Source: Planctomycetota bacterium (lineage in GTDB: Bacteria > Planctomycetota > GCA-002687715). Taken from it: 35,501 nt of DNA. The DNA is taken from contig NZBC01000043.1 in the NCBI GenBank assembly GCA_002687715.1, positions 1-35,501 of the forward strand. Direction: 5' to 3'. The position numbers and the translations under genes were made by a program. Below, piece after piece: positions 1-6,876 of this stretch (positions are counted from its first letter, which is position 1; every line of letters begins with the position of its first letter). The notes beneath the pieces were generated by a model. That model saw only the letters and a list, made by a program, of their open reading frames with translations, was not told the origin of the DNA and did no database searches.

Positions 1-280
1 ACCCGTACAGGAACGCGACGAACGGCCCCCACGACTCGCGGAGAAACGCGTACTGACCACCCGCCTCCGGAAACAACGCTCCCATCTCGCCGTAGGCGAA
101 CGCACCGAAGAGGCAGATGACCCCGAGCAGCGCCCACCCGCCGAAGATCCACGCTTCGCTGGGCAGGCTCCTCGAGATCTCGAGCGGCTTCATGAAGATG
201 CCGGACCCGATGACGGAACCGACCACGAGCAGGACGGCGGACCAGAGTCCGAGGTGGCGCTGGAGCGTGGGGCGGGTCAT
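1..280 (-). CDS. Amino-acid permease, APC superfamily (N-terminal part, cut by window edge)
   Basis: The first 93 residues of a transporter are visible; the gene runs off the left edge. The translation starts MTRPTLQRHLGLWSAV, followed by the APC-superfamily helix 1 signature GSVIGSGIFMKP, whose Gly-rich break binds the substrate backbone. A second helix follows (WALLGVICLFGAFAYGEMG), then GGQYAFLRESWGPFVAFLYG, typical of the LAT/APC amino-acid exchanger type. This places it as an inner-membrane amino-acid transporter; the substrate cannot be read from the fragment. The ATG at 278-280 is chosen because the helix 1 motif begins about 20 residues later, as is usual. A TACCCT hexamer lies 8 bases upstream with no Shine-Dalgarno sequence, so the message may be leaderless. 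It follows the methyltransferase on the same strand after 71 bases. Confidence 0.85.
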   Translation of the reverse strand, partial: MTRPTLQRHLGLWSAVLLVVGSVIGSGIFMKPLEISRSLPSEAWIFGGWALLGVICLFGAFAYGEMGALFPEAGGQYAFLRESWGPFVAFLYG

Positions 281-288
281 CGCGACGG

Positions 289-294
289 AGGGTA
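289..294 (-). promoter_or_regulatory. Putative -10 element of the permease (TACCCT)
   Basis: On the minus strand TACCCT lies 8 bases upstream of the ATG at 280. With the usual 6-8 base distance from a -10 element to the transcription start, the RNA would begin at or next to the start codon. No convincing -35 is visible. Confidence 0.4.
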
Positions 295-351
295 TCCGCC
301 CCGGAGCACTTCCGCCACGAACTCGGCCTCCGACCCAGCGGCGGTCGACCT

Positions 352-1155
352 CTACTTGTAGCCGATGACGTACGCGATCCAGGACGGGTCGTTGTCGCCG
401 GTCTTGGTCGCACGGTAGACCCCGTTGCCCTCGTCGGTGTCCTTGTCCGTGCCTTCCCAATAGACGGCGGTCTTCTTGAACCCAGCGTCCATGAGGAGGT
501 CCCTGAGCTCGGGGCAGGTCCAGATGCGCCAGTCGTACTCGAATGCCTTCTTGAGCCTGGTTCCGTCCGGGAAGTGAAAGTGAATCCAGGAAACCCGCTC
601 GTGGGTGACGGGCGAGAAGTCGCCCTGCTCCCACACGTACTTGAACCCCGGCTGGCGTTTGGTCTCGGTGACCGCGTCGTACGCCTCCTGCCCACCGTGG
701 ATGTCCATGAGGAAGAGGCCGTCCTTGGCGAGGGACGCTCGAGCGGCACGGAGGTACTTCAGGAGCAAGCTGCGCTCCTTGAAGATGCAGTACGAGAAGT
801 TGAACGCGACCTGGACGTCGGTGAGGGGCTTCTTCGGCGTCAGCACGTTGGCACACGACAGGCGGACCCGGGACGCCTTGTCGCCCAACGGCTTGATGTT
901 GCTCTCCCTGCCCCAGTTCAGGACCTCGCGATCGAGGTCGACGCCGTACGCAACGCGATCGGTCTTGCTCTTCACCCACTCCGCACAGAGCAACGAGGTG
1001 CCGCAGAAGTCCTCACGCAACGAGAGCGGGTAGCGTCCGCGCTCGGTCCGGAAGACGCGGGTGATGAACGCGACGTCCGCCTCCGGGCACTGAACGGACT
1101 TCTGGTAGAGATCGTGGCGGTCGGCCGTCTTCAGCGTGTACTTCGGTGCGGGCAA
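352..1155 (-). CDS. Class I SAM-dependent methyltransferase
   Basis: A 267-residue soluble protein. The SAM-binding motif I appears as LREDFCGTSLLCAEWV near residues 46-61, a Cys-containing variant of the usual E/D-x-G-x-G loop. It is followed by YGVDLDREVLNWG, whose acidic residue would hold the SAM ribose, then VQVAFNFSYCIF (motif IV region) and a LAKDGLFLMDIHGG strand-turn typical of Rossmann methyltransferases. The substrate is unknown. The start is TTG: there is no in-frame ATG near the N-terminus, and GGGGAGG sits upstream with GGAGG 7 bases from the TTG, an excellent ribosome-binding site. It lies 73 bases downstream of the sulfatase gene on the same strand and may be cotranscribed with it. 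Confidence is high for the fold and low for any specific role. Confidence 0.85.
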   Translation of the reverse strand: MPAPKYTLKTADRHDLYQKSVQCPEADVAFITRVFRTERGRYPLSLREDFCGTSLLCAEWVKSKTDRVAYGVDLDREVLNWGRESNIKPLGDKASRVRLSCANVLTPKKPLTDVQVAFNFSYCIFKERSLLLKYLRAARASLAKDGLFLMDIHGGQEAYDAVTETKRQPGFKYVWEQGDFSPVTHERVSWIHFHFPDGTRLKKAFEYDWRIWTCPELRDLLMDAGFKKTAVYWEGTDKDTDEGNGVYRATKTGDNDPSWIAYVIGYK

Positions 1156-1194
1156 CGTAGGTCCTCCCCGGTTGGGGACGAGATAGCGGAATCA

Positions 1195-1210
1195 GCTTGC
1201 CGCGGCAAGC
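1195..1210. repeat. 16-bp perfect palindrome between the sulfatase and methyltransferase genes
   Basis: GCTTGCCGCGGCAAGC is a perfect dyad located just 3' of the sulfatase stop (minus strand) and before the methyltransferase start. There is no T-run beyond it in the minus direction, so it is not a textbook terminator. It could be a weak hairpin, an RNA-processing site or an operator. Confidence 0.4.
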
Positions 1211-1228
1211 CTCCGGGTGGCCATATCC

Positions 1229-4200
1229 TCAGCGTTCGAGGTCGAAGAGTGGGGTCCCGTCGAGGCCAATGTACATGCGGGCGACGCACCGAACCGCACC
1301 CTCGGACATGCCCTCGAGAACGAGCGGCAGAACGAAGTCGCGGCTCTCTCCGCCGAGAATGCACGTACCGGGAAGCGGGAATCGCTGAAGGCTCTCGGCC
1401 CTCCCTTTGCCCTTCCGGTGGATGCGGACCTCGATGAACCCGCCGACGGAAAAAACGCCCCCCGACCCGCCACCACCGGGTTCACCCTTCAGCCGCAGAC
1501 GGAGATTCCACAGCGAAGACGATCCCGACGGACGGGGCGGGAACGACACGATCTCGGCCCCTACCGACGGGGCGCCGGTGGGGATGTCGGCGGCCCGCGC
1601 GAGTCGCAGGAGCAGCGTCTTCGGCCGGCCCTCGACGTGGGTCGCGAGAAAGCCGGTGGCCGCCTTCGCGAGCTTGAGCTCCCCGTGAGCGCGAAACAGG
1701 CGCCACGTCTCGAGGCCGACGCCCCAGTCGACGATACCCACCGCACTGGCCGCGTCGTACTGGGTCCGTAACGCCGCGACGGCCGGCCCGAGCCCCTTTT
1801 GCACCACGAGGTCGCTGAGCCCGTCCTCGGCGGCCTGGATCGCGCGCAGCGCCTCGAGACCCGGACGACCGAGTGCCTGCTCGAGCCGTGCTCGGACCAT
1901 GGTTCGCGCGAACTTCGGTCCCCGGTCGAGCAGCCGCCGCAGGATGGGCGCCGACCACGCCGGCTCCAATCGCACCGCCACGGAAGCGATGCCGGAGATC
2001 TCGAGGGCGCGGCCGCGAGCCAGGAACTCCAGATCGCGCAGTGCGATGAGCAGGTCCGGATCTCCCGTCCGGACCGCGCCCGCCAGGAGCGAGAACCGGA
2101 CGTACGCCGCCAGGCTGTCGCACTGACTCGTCGTGACGACGGCAGCGGCCCACGACGGGACCCCCAGACACGCGAGCCCCGCGATGGCGAACGAAGGGGA
2201 GTGGCCGTGACCCCCGTCGAGGATCCGTTCGAGGTCGGGCCGGACCGCCGCATCGCCGAGCGCGGCTCTCGCAAACGCCCCCGCGGCAGCGACCTCGGCG
2301 TCGGCATCGCCGGCAAGCCGAACGGCGACGGGCAGGTGATCCGCCGCACCGAGGCACGCGACGAATAGCGCGACGTCCCGGCGAATGCCGGCATCGTCGT
2401 CGTCCGCGAGGGCAACCACGAGCGCCGGGTCCACGACCTTGGAGAGCCACACGGCCTTCTCGATCCCCCAGCGCCGGCGAGCAGGTTCCGGGTCCCTGAG
2501 CGCCTCCGCGAGCACGTCACGCAATCCCGCGGTGTCGCTGTTCTGCAGACCGCGCGACACCCGAAGGTCGAGGTCTCGATACGGGGTGTCCGCCGCGCCT
2601 CCGATCTCCGTCGAGGCGCGCAGGACGTCCAGCAACGCCACCAGCCGCCGCCCCTCCGGATGCTCCGCGACGTCGAGCGGCCGCCGCTCTTCGGGATCGA
2701 TCGAGAGGTCGTAGAGATAGAACGTCCCGCCCACCACATCGTGGATCAGCTTGAGGTTCTCGTAGCGGACCGCGTGCTGCTCGATGTCGCGACGCAGGCT
2801 GAACACGGGACACAGCTGCAGGTACGTCAACGGCGCCGGCGGTGCCACCCCGGCGGCCTCCCCCATGATGTACGGGAGGAGGCTCCGGCCCTGGCGGGCG
2901 CCCGGGTCGTCGAGCCCCATCAGCTGAACGATAGTGGGATGGACGTCGGCGAGTCCGACGGGTCGAGCGATCCGACGCGGCCCGGCGCCGGGGACGCGGA
3001 TCACGAGCGGCACCCGAACCTGCTCCTCGTGCAGACTCGTTCCGTGCCTCAATCCACCGTGCTCGCGAAACTCCTCACCGTGATCGGCGTGGACGACGAC
3101 CACGGTGCGGTTCCAGTCCTCGCGCTCGCGGAGGTGGCGAAGCAACGCACCGAGGTGGGCATCGGCCCGCACGATCTCCCCGTCGTACACGTCGATCTCG
3201 CGGGGACCAAAGTCGATGCCTGGCCAGCGGGTGTACGCCGCGTGAGGCTCCGGAATGTGTACCCACAGGTGCCAGGCTCGACCGGGTTCGACGCCGTCCA
3301 CCAGCGCCATCGCCTTCGCGACGGTCTGCTCTCCGGTCGCGTTCTGGTTGCCGCCGGGCGCATCAAACGCGCCGTAGCCGTCTTGAAGGTGCTGAAACAC
3401 GGTGCGGAGTGCGAGCCGCGTCAGCGCGAACACCCCCATGGTCCGGTGACCCAGCGTCTGCAGGAGGGTCGCGATCGCGGGGAAGCGCCCGTCGGGGTCG
3501 CGCCGGCCTACGAGCGGCGCGGCGGGAAACCGGCCCTTGAACATCGCGCCGATCGAGAGCGGACTCGACGAAATGTGCGCGTACGCCGCTTCGAACACCG
3601 TCGCCTCCTTCGCTAGCTCCGCCAGGTTCGGAGTGGTCGGACGGTGATAGCCGAGGACGGACGCATGATCCGCCCGCACGGCCTCGATCGTGACGATCAC
3701 GACGTTGAAGCGACGGCGATCGGGGAACGCCAGATCGAGACGCGACGTCGGCACCGCCGCCGGGCTTGCAATCAGTGCGCGCGCAGCCTCGAGATCGTCC
3801 TGGGCGACCCGCGGAATCGTGACCGCGCGGGCAAACGGGGTGAGCACCTTGGAGGCGAACGGGGCCCGCACGAGCAACGCCTCGCGATCGCGGACAGCGT
3901 CCCCCGGGATGACACCCGTCGCGACGGTGACGACGCCGGCCCCGGCGAGGATCCCAGTGGCGATGGCGACCCCGGGTACCACCTGCCGGCGCAGTCCCCA
4001 TCGCGCACCGCACACCGCCGCGGCAATCACGAACGCTCCCGCGAGCGCGAGGTGGAAGGCCGGATAGAGCCTGGGCAGCAACCAGAGATCTGCCGCGAGC
4101 GTCGCGACCAGGACGATGGCCCACCCCGAGTTCCGCGCCCAGCCCCGCCCCGGCTGCGCCCTCCGCAGCCATCGCGCAGCGGTCAGGGTCGCGACGATCA

Positions 4201-4597
4201 CGCCGATGACGAGCATGACGCGCAGCACCGGGGTGAACGACTGCGCTGCGATCCAGCGCCCGGACAGCAGCGAGAGTCCGGCGATCACCAGTCCGGCCGC
4301 GGGCAGCACCGCAAACGGCGATGCATCGACCCACGATGACCATCGCTCGGAGACCCGCACGCGCAAGCCATGCGCCGCAACGTGGGCAAGCCAACCCAGC
4401 CCAGCCGTCGCACAGCCGAGTCCGCATCCAGCGAGCACGATCCCGATCCAGCCGCGCCCACCCGGGCCCTCGCCTCGACCCAGGAGAACGACCGCGAGAT
4501 CGGCCACCACGCACGCAGTTGCTACCGCGGCGGCAGCTGCGACAGCAGCCATGGCAACGGCGGAAGTGGTCGGCTTCGATGCGTTCATCACGCTCAT
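1229..4597 (-). CDS. Membrane-anchored sulfatase / alkaline-phosphatase-superfamily protein with C-terminal HEAT-like region
   Basis: 1122 residues. Residues about 10-230 hold six or seven hydrophobic helices. Residues about 295-640 form a sulfatase-type domain: VVIVTIEAVRADHASVLGYH, TTPNL, SSSPLSIGAMFKGRFP and the metal motif HADHGEEFREHGG (Asp505-His506). Aligning SPLSIGAMFKG with the usual T-x-P-S-x-A-S-x-x-T-G places Ser345 at the nucleophile position. The first metal ligand, normally Asp in the D-x-V-R-A-D-H motif, is Glu305 here, and the C-x-P-x-R formylglycine motif is absent, so classical sulfatase activity is doubtful. A phosphotransferase, phosphodiesterase or degenerate enzyme is possible. 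Residues about 690-900 show HEAT-like helical repeats rich in Ala, Asp and Arg, and a beta-rich tail follows. ATG 4597 is used; ATG 4588 is equally possible. It diverges from the MoxR-type gene across 47 bp. Confidence 0.8.
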   Translation of the reverse strand: MSVMNASKPTTSAVAMAAVAAAAAVATACVVADLAVVLLGRGEGPGGRGWIGIVLAGCGLGCATAGLGWLAHVAAHGLRVRVSERWSSWVDASPFAVLPAAGLVIAGLSLLSGRWIAAQSFTPVLRVMLVIGVIVATLTAARWLRRAQPGRGWARNSGWAIVLVATLAADLWLLPRLYPAFHLALAGAFVIAAAVCGARWGLRRQVVPGVAIATGILAGAGVVTVATGVIPGDAVRDREALLVRAPFASKVLTPFARAVTIPRVAQDDLEAARALIASPAAVPTSRLDLAFPDRRRFNVVIVTIEAVRADHASVLGYHRPTTPNLAELAKEATVFEAAYAHISSSPLSIGAMFKGRFPAAPLVGRRDPDGRFPAIATLLQTLGHRTMGVFALTRLALRTVFQHLQDGYGAFDAPGGNQNATGEQTVAKAMALVDGVEPGRAWHLWVHIPEPHAAYTRWPGIDFGPREIDVYDGEIVRADAHLGALLRHLREREDWNRTVVVVHADHGEEFREHGGLRHGTSLHEEQVRVPLVIRVPGAGPRRIARPVGLADVHPTIVQLMGLDDPGARQGRSLLPYIMGEAAGVAPPAPLTYLQLCPVFSLRRDIEQHAVRYENLKLIHDVVGGTFYLYDLSIDPEERRPLDVAEHPEGRRLVALLDVLRASTEIGGAADTPYRDLDLRVSRGLQNSDTAGLRDVLAEALRDPEPARRRWGIEKAVWLSKVVDPALVVALADDDDAGIRRDVALFVACLGAADHLPVAVRLAGDADAEVAAAGAFARAALGDAAVRPDLERILDGGHGHSPSFAIAGLACLGVPSWAAAVVTTSQCDSLAAYVRFSLLAGAVRTGDPDLLIALRDLEFLARGRALEISGIASVAVRLEPAWSAPILRRLLDRGPKFARTMVRARLEQALGRPGLEALRAIQAAEDGLSDLVVQKGLGPAVAALRTQYDAASAVGIVDWGVGLETWRLFRAHGELKLAKAATGFLATHVEGRPKTLLLRLARAADIPTGAPSVGAEIVSFPPRPSGSSSLWNLRLRLKGEPGGGGSGGVFSVGGFIEVRIHRKGKGRAESLQRFPLPGTCILGGESRDFVLPLVLEGMSEGAVRCVARMYIGLDGTPLFDLER

Positions 4598-4631
4598 CGT
4601 CGCGGGTGAGGTGGGCGCGTCAAGAAGCCGG

Positions 4632-4637
4632 TATACT
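4632..4637 (+). promoter_or_regulatory. Putative -10 element (TATACT) in a divergent promoter
   Basis: TATACT lies 7 bases upstream of the ATG at 4645, so the AAA+ ATPase message is probably leaderless. The hexamer overlaps the palindrome GTATAC (4631-4636). Read on the other strand it gives TATACC, which could serve the divergent sulfatase gene with a leader of about 30 bases. No good -35 is seen for either direction. Confidence 0.5.
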
Positions 4638-4644
4638 CCGCGTC

Positions 4645-5565
4645 ATGCGGAAGGAGAGGGTCGGAGAGACGGATCTGATTCTGGCCGAGCCCGTCACCAA
4701 GGCGGTGCGGTGGATCGGCCGTGGCGAGCTGCTCGAGCAGCTGCTGGCGTGCTGGACCATGGTGACGGACGACGACCTGCCATTGTGCCCGCGAATCATC
4801 GGTCAACCGGGCATGGGCAAGACGACGCTCGCCCAGGCCGCGGCGGCGAGCGCAGCCAAGAACGTCTACATCTTCCAGTGCACCATGGATACCCGGCCAG
4901 AGGACCTGCTCGTCACGCCGGTGCTGAACGAATCCGGCACGATCTCCTACCACGCATCCGCCCTGGTCACGGCGATGATCGACGGCGGCGTCGCGATCCT
5001 GGACGAGGCCAACCGCATGTCCGAGAAGTCGTGGGCGAGCCTGGCGCCGCTCCTCGACCACCGTCGCTACGTCGAGAGCATCGTGGCGGGCGCCCGCATC
5101 GAAGCCCACGCGGACTTCCGATGCTGCGTCACGATGAACGATGACGCGTCGACCTACGAGGTGCCGGACTACATCGTCAGCCGCCTGCAACCGCTGATCG
5201 AGGTCGGTTTCCCGGACCGTGAAGACGAGTTGGCGATCCTCAGCTACAACGTCACCTTCGCGCCGGAAGATCTGCTGCGGATCACGACGGACTTCCTCCA
5301 GAAGGCGCACGGATTCCGGCTCGGGTACAGCACCCGGGACGGCATCAACATCATGCGCTATGCCCTGAAGCTGCAGGTGGCCGACCTGGAATCCGACCTC
5401 GAGACGGCCTTCCACCGGTCCGTCGCACAGGTACTCGGCCCCGACGCCGAAGACTTCGAAACCCGAGCCCGCGGCCAGTTCATGCTGGGATCGGCGCGGG
5501 ATTTGAGCGCGTTCTTCACCACCCCGGACGACCTGGAGGGCCTCGAGGATCTCGACGAGGACTGA
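4645..5565 (+). CDS. MoxR-type AAA+ ATPase
   Basis: 306 residues from ATG 4645; an upstream in-frame extension to 4321 is rejected because it lies inside the divergent sulfatase gene and reads as low-complexity shadow. Motifs in order: Walker A GQPGMGKTTLAQ, Walker B GGVAILDEANRMSEKSW, sensor 1 CVTMNDDAS, and a SRLQPLIEVGFPDREDE segment carrying the likely arginine finger. Inserting EANRMSEKSWASLAPLLDHR after Walker B is the hallmark of the MoxR/AAA_5 group, ATP-driven chaperones that usually insert cofactors or activate a VWA-domain partner. No VWA protein is encoded nearby, which is unusual for the group. There is no Shine-Dalgarno sequence; TATACT lies 7 bases upstream. The C-terminus ends in an acidic tail (EGLEDLDED). 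The next gene follows after 55 bases but has its own ribosome-binding site. Confidence 0.88.
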   Translation: MRKERVGETDLILAEPVTKAVRWIGRGELLEQLLACWTMVTDDDLPLCPRIIGQPGMGKTTLAQAAAASAAKNVYIFQCTMDTRPEDLLVTPVLNESGTISYHASALVTAMIDGGVAILDEANRMSEKSWASLAPLLDHRRYVESIVAGARIEAHADFRCCVTMNDDASTYEVPDYIVSRLQPLIEVGFPDREDELAILSYNVTFAPEDLLRITTDFLQKAHGFRLGYSTRDGINIMRYALKLQVADLESDLETAFHRSVAQVLGPDAEDFETRARGQFMLGSARDLSAFFTTPDDLEGLEDLDED

Positions 5566-5620
5566 ATACGACTTCGGTCTGGGATTCCGGTCCGTATGGT
5601 GGCCCGAGAAGGGGGAACGC

Positions 5621-6838
5621 ATGCGCACCACGATAGGAACCGTCGCCCTCCTGCTGATTCTGGTCCTTCCGCTCGCCGCTCAGCCTGGCGTCCCGGCCAA
5701 ACTGAAGCTGAAGGGCGACCCCGCCCAGGACCTCGACCTCGGGGCCACGCGACTGGTGCCGATGCCGGTTCGTAAGGGGCCGAAGGGGCCCGTCGTGAGC
5801 TCGCCCTACGTCTGCCTGCGCTCGACCGAAAGCGGGTTGCAGACCGGCGGTGCGGCCAAGCCGCGGCAGCTCCTCGGCCGGCCCGCGTCGTCCGTCATGC
5901 CGTGGCTCAACCGGCTCGACAAGATGAAGCCGTCGTTGATCTGGTCCCAACGGTGGACCCTCGTGTGCTTCCTCAAGGACGCGAGAGTCGACGACCTGAC
6001 TCCCGAAGAGACGGTGCGGCTGCGGGTGTACTTTCCCAAGCTCCCGTCGCGTCCGACGCGTCTCACCGGACATGAGCGTGCGCATCTATGGGCGATCCGC
6101 ATGCTGCGCACCGAGAGTGGGGTCGCCGACCTGCTCGACCTCGACGAGCGTGGAGAGCTGAAGTCGCGCGGGCCCGGGTATCGACCGCTCCCCCACAAGG
6201 GCTGCGAACTCTACATGTTCTCGTCGGCCGCGACGCACGACGCGTTCCGTCGCCACATCTTCAAGCCAAGCACCAAGGGACTTGCGGGCGAGACCCTGGA
6301 TTCCGGCCCTGTCACGGCGATGCTCATGGACGATCAGAAGTCCGCCCCGATCCGCCGCCGGTTCCTCCACGCGGCGAGCCTCCAGCTCATCCGGGCGCAC
6401 CGGCGGTTGGAAGGCGGTATTCCGGCGTGGCTCGAGATCGGCGTCGCGCATTACTTCGAGCGGAGGCAGTCCAAGGTCAATCGCTTCCGCAAGGACGAAT
6501 CCGGAACGCTGCCTCCCGGCCTGGAGTCGCCCCGCGACTGGGACCAGGCGATTCGCGATCTCGTCGCAGCCGGACGGTCCGGCGAGCTCACCGCCCTGTC
6601 CGCCACCCCGGAACGCGGACTCACCGTGAACAGCCGGCTTCAGTCGTGGAGCCTGGTCAAGTACCTTCTCGGCGTCGACGGCAGACGCTTCCGCCGCCTG
6701 CTCGTCGAGCTCTTGCATACTCGCCCGGGGACGACGGTGCAGGACGGCTTGCGAGCGGCGCTGAAAGCGTCGTACGGTCACTTCCCCAAGGACGTCGAGA
6801 AGGCCTGGAAGAGCTGGGTCATCAAACGCGGCGGCTGA
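5621..6838 (+). CDS. Exported protein resembling a degenerate MA-type/DUF1570-like metallopeptidase
   Basis: 405 residues starting at ATG 5621, with GGGGGA 4 bases upstream and a TATGGT hexamer at 5595. Residues 1-21 form a signal peptide ending LPLAAQ. The only recognisable part is around residues 248-280: FLHAASLQLIRAHRRL followed by GGIPAWLEIGVAHYFE. In peptidase_MA-like and DUF1570-like families the equivalent is a HExxH zinc site and a G-x-P-x-W-L-x-E-G-x-A-x-Y-F-E segment. Here the HExxH has become His250-Ala-Ala-Ser-Leu and the glutamate of WLxEG is displaced, so zinc catalysis looks lost. The fold assignment is inference from this local pattern. It is probably a periplasmic or surface protein of structural or binding function. 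The next gene begins 38 bases downstream on the same strand. Confidence 0.6.
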   Translation: MRTTIGTVALLLILVLPLAAQPGVPAKLKLKGDPAQDLDLGATRLVPMPVRKGPKGPVVSSPYVCLRSTESGLQTGGAAKPRQLLGRPASSVMPWLNRLDKMKPSLIWSQRWTLVCFLKDARVDDLTPEETVRLRVYFPKLPSRPTRLTGHERAHLWAIRMLRTESGVADLLDLDERGELKSRGPGYRPLPHKGCELYMFSSAATHDAFRRHIFKPSTKGLAGETLDSGPVTAMLMDDQKSAPIRRRFLHAASLQLIRAHRRLEGGIPAWLEIGVAHYFERRQSKVNRFRKDESGTLPPGLESPRDWDQAIRDLVAAGRSGELTALSATPERGLTVNSRLQSWSLVKYLLGVDGRRFRRLLVELLHTRPGTTVQDGLRAALKASYGHFPKDVEKAWKSWVIKRGG

Positions 6839-6876
6839 ACCCCGTTTCATCGCCACACCCTCATACGGAGCACGAG

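Noticed and set aside
4321..4644. 108-codon extension of the AAA+ ATPase
   Set aside because: It lies within the divergent sulfatase gene and is Arg/Pro/Ser-rich without AAA+ features.
6088..6876. Upstream extension of the TraB-like protein frame
   Set aside because: It overlaps the previous gene out of frame and its composition is that of a shadow; GTG 6877 with GGAG is a better start.
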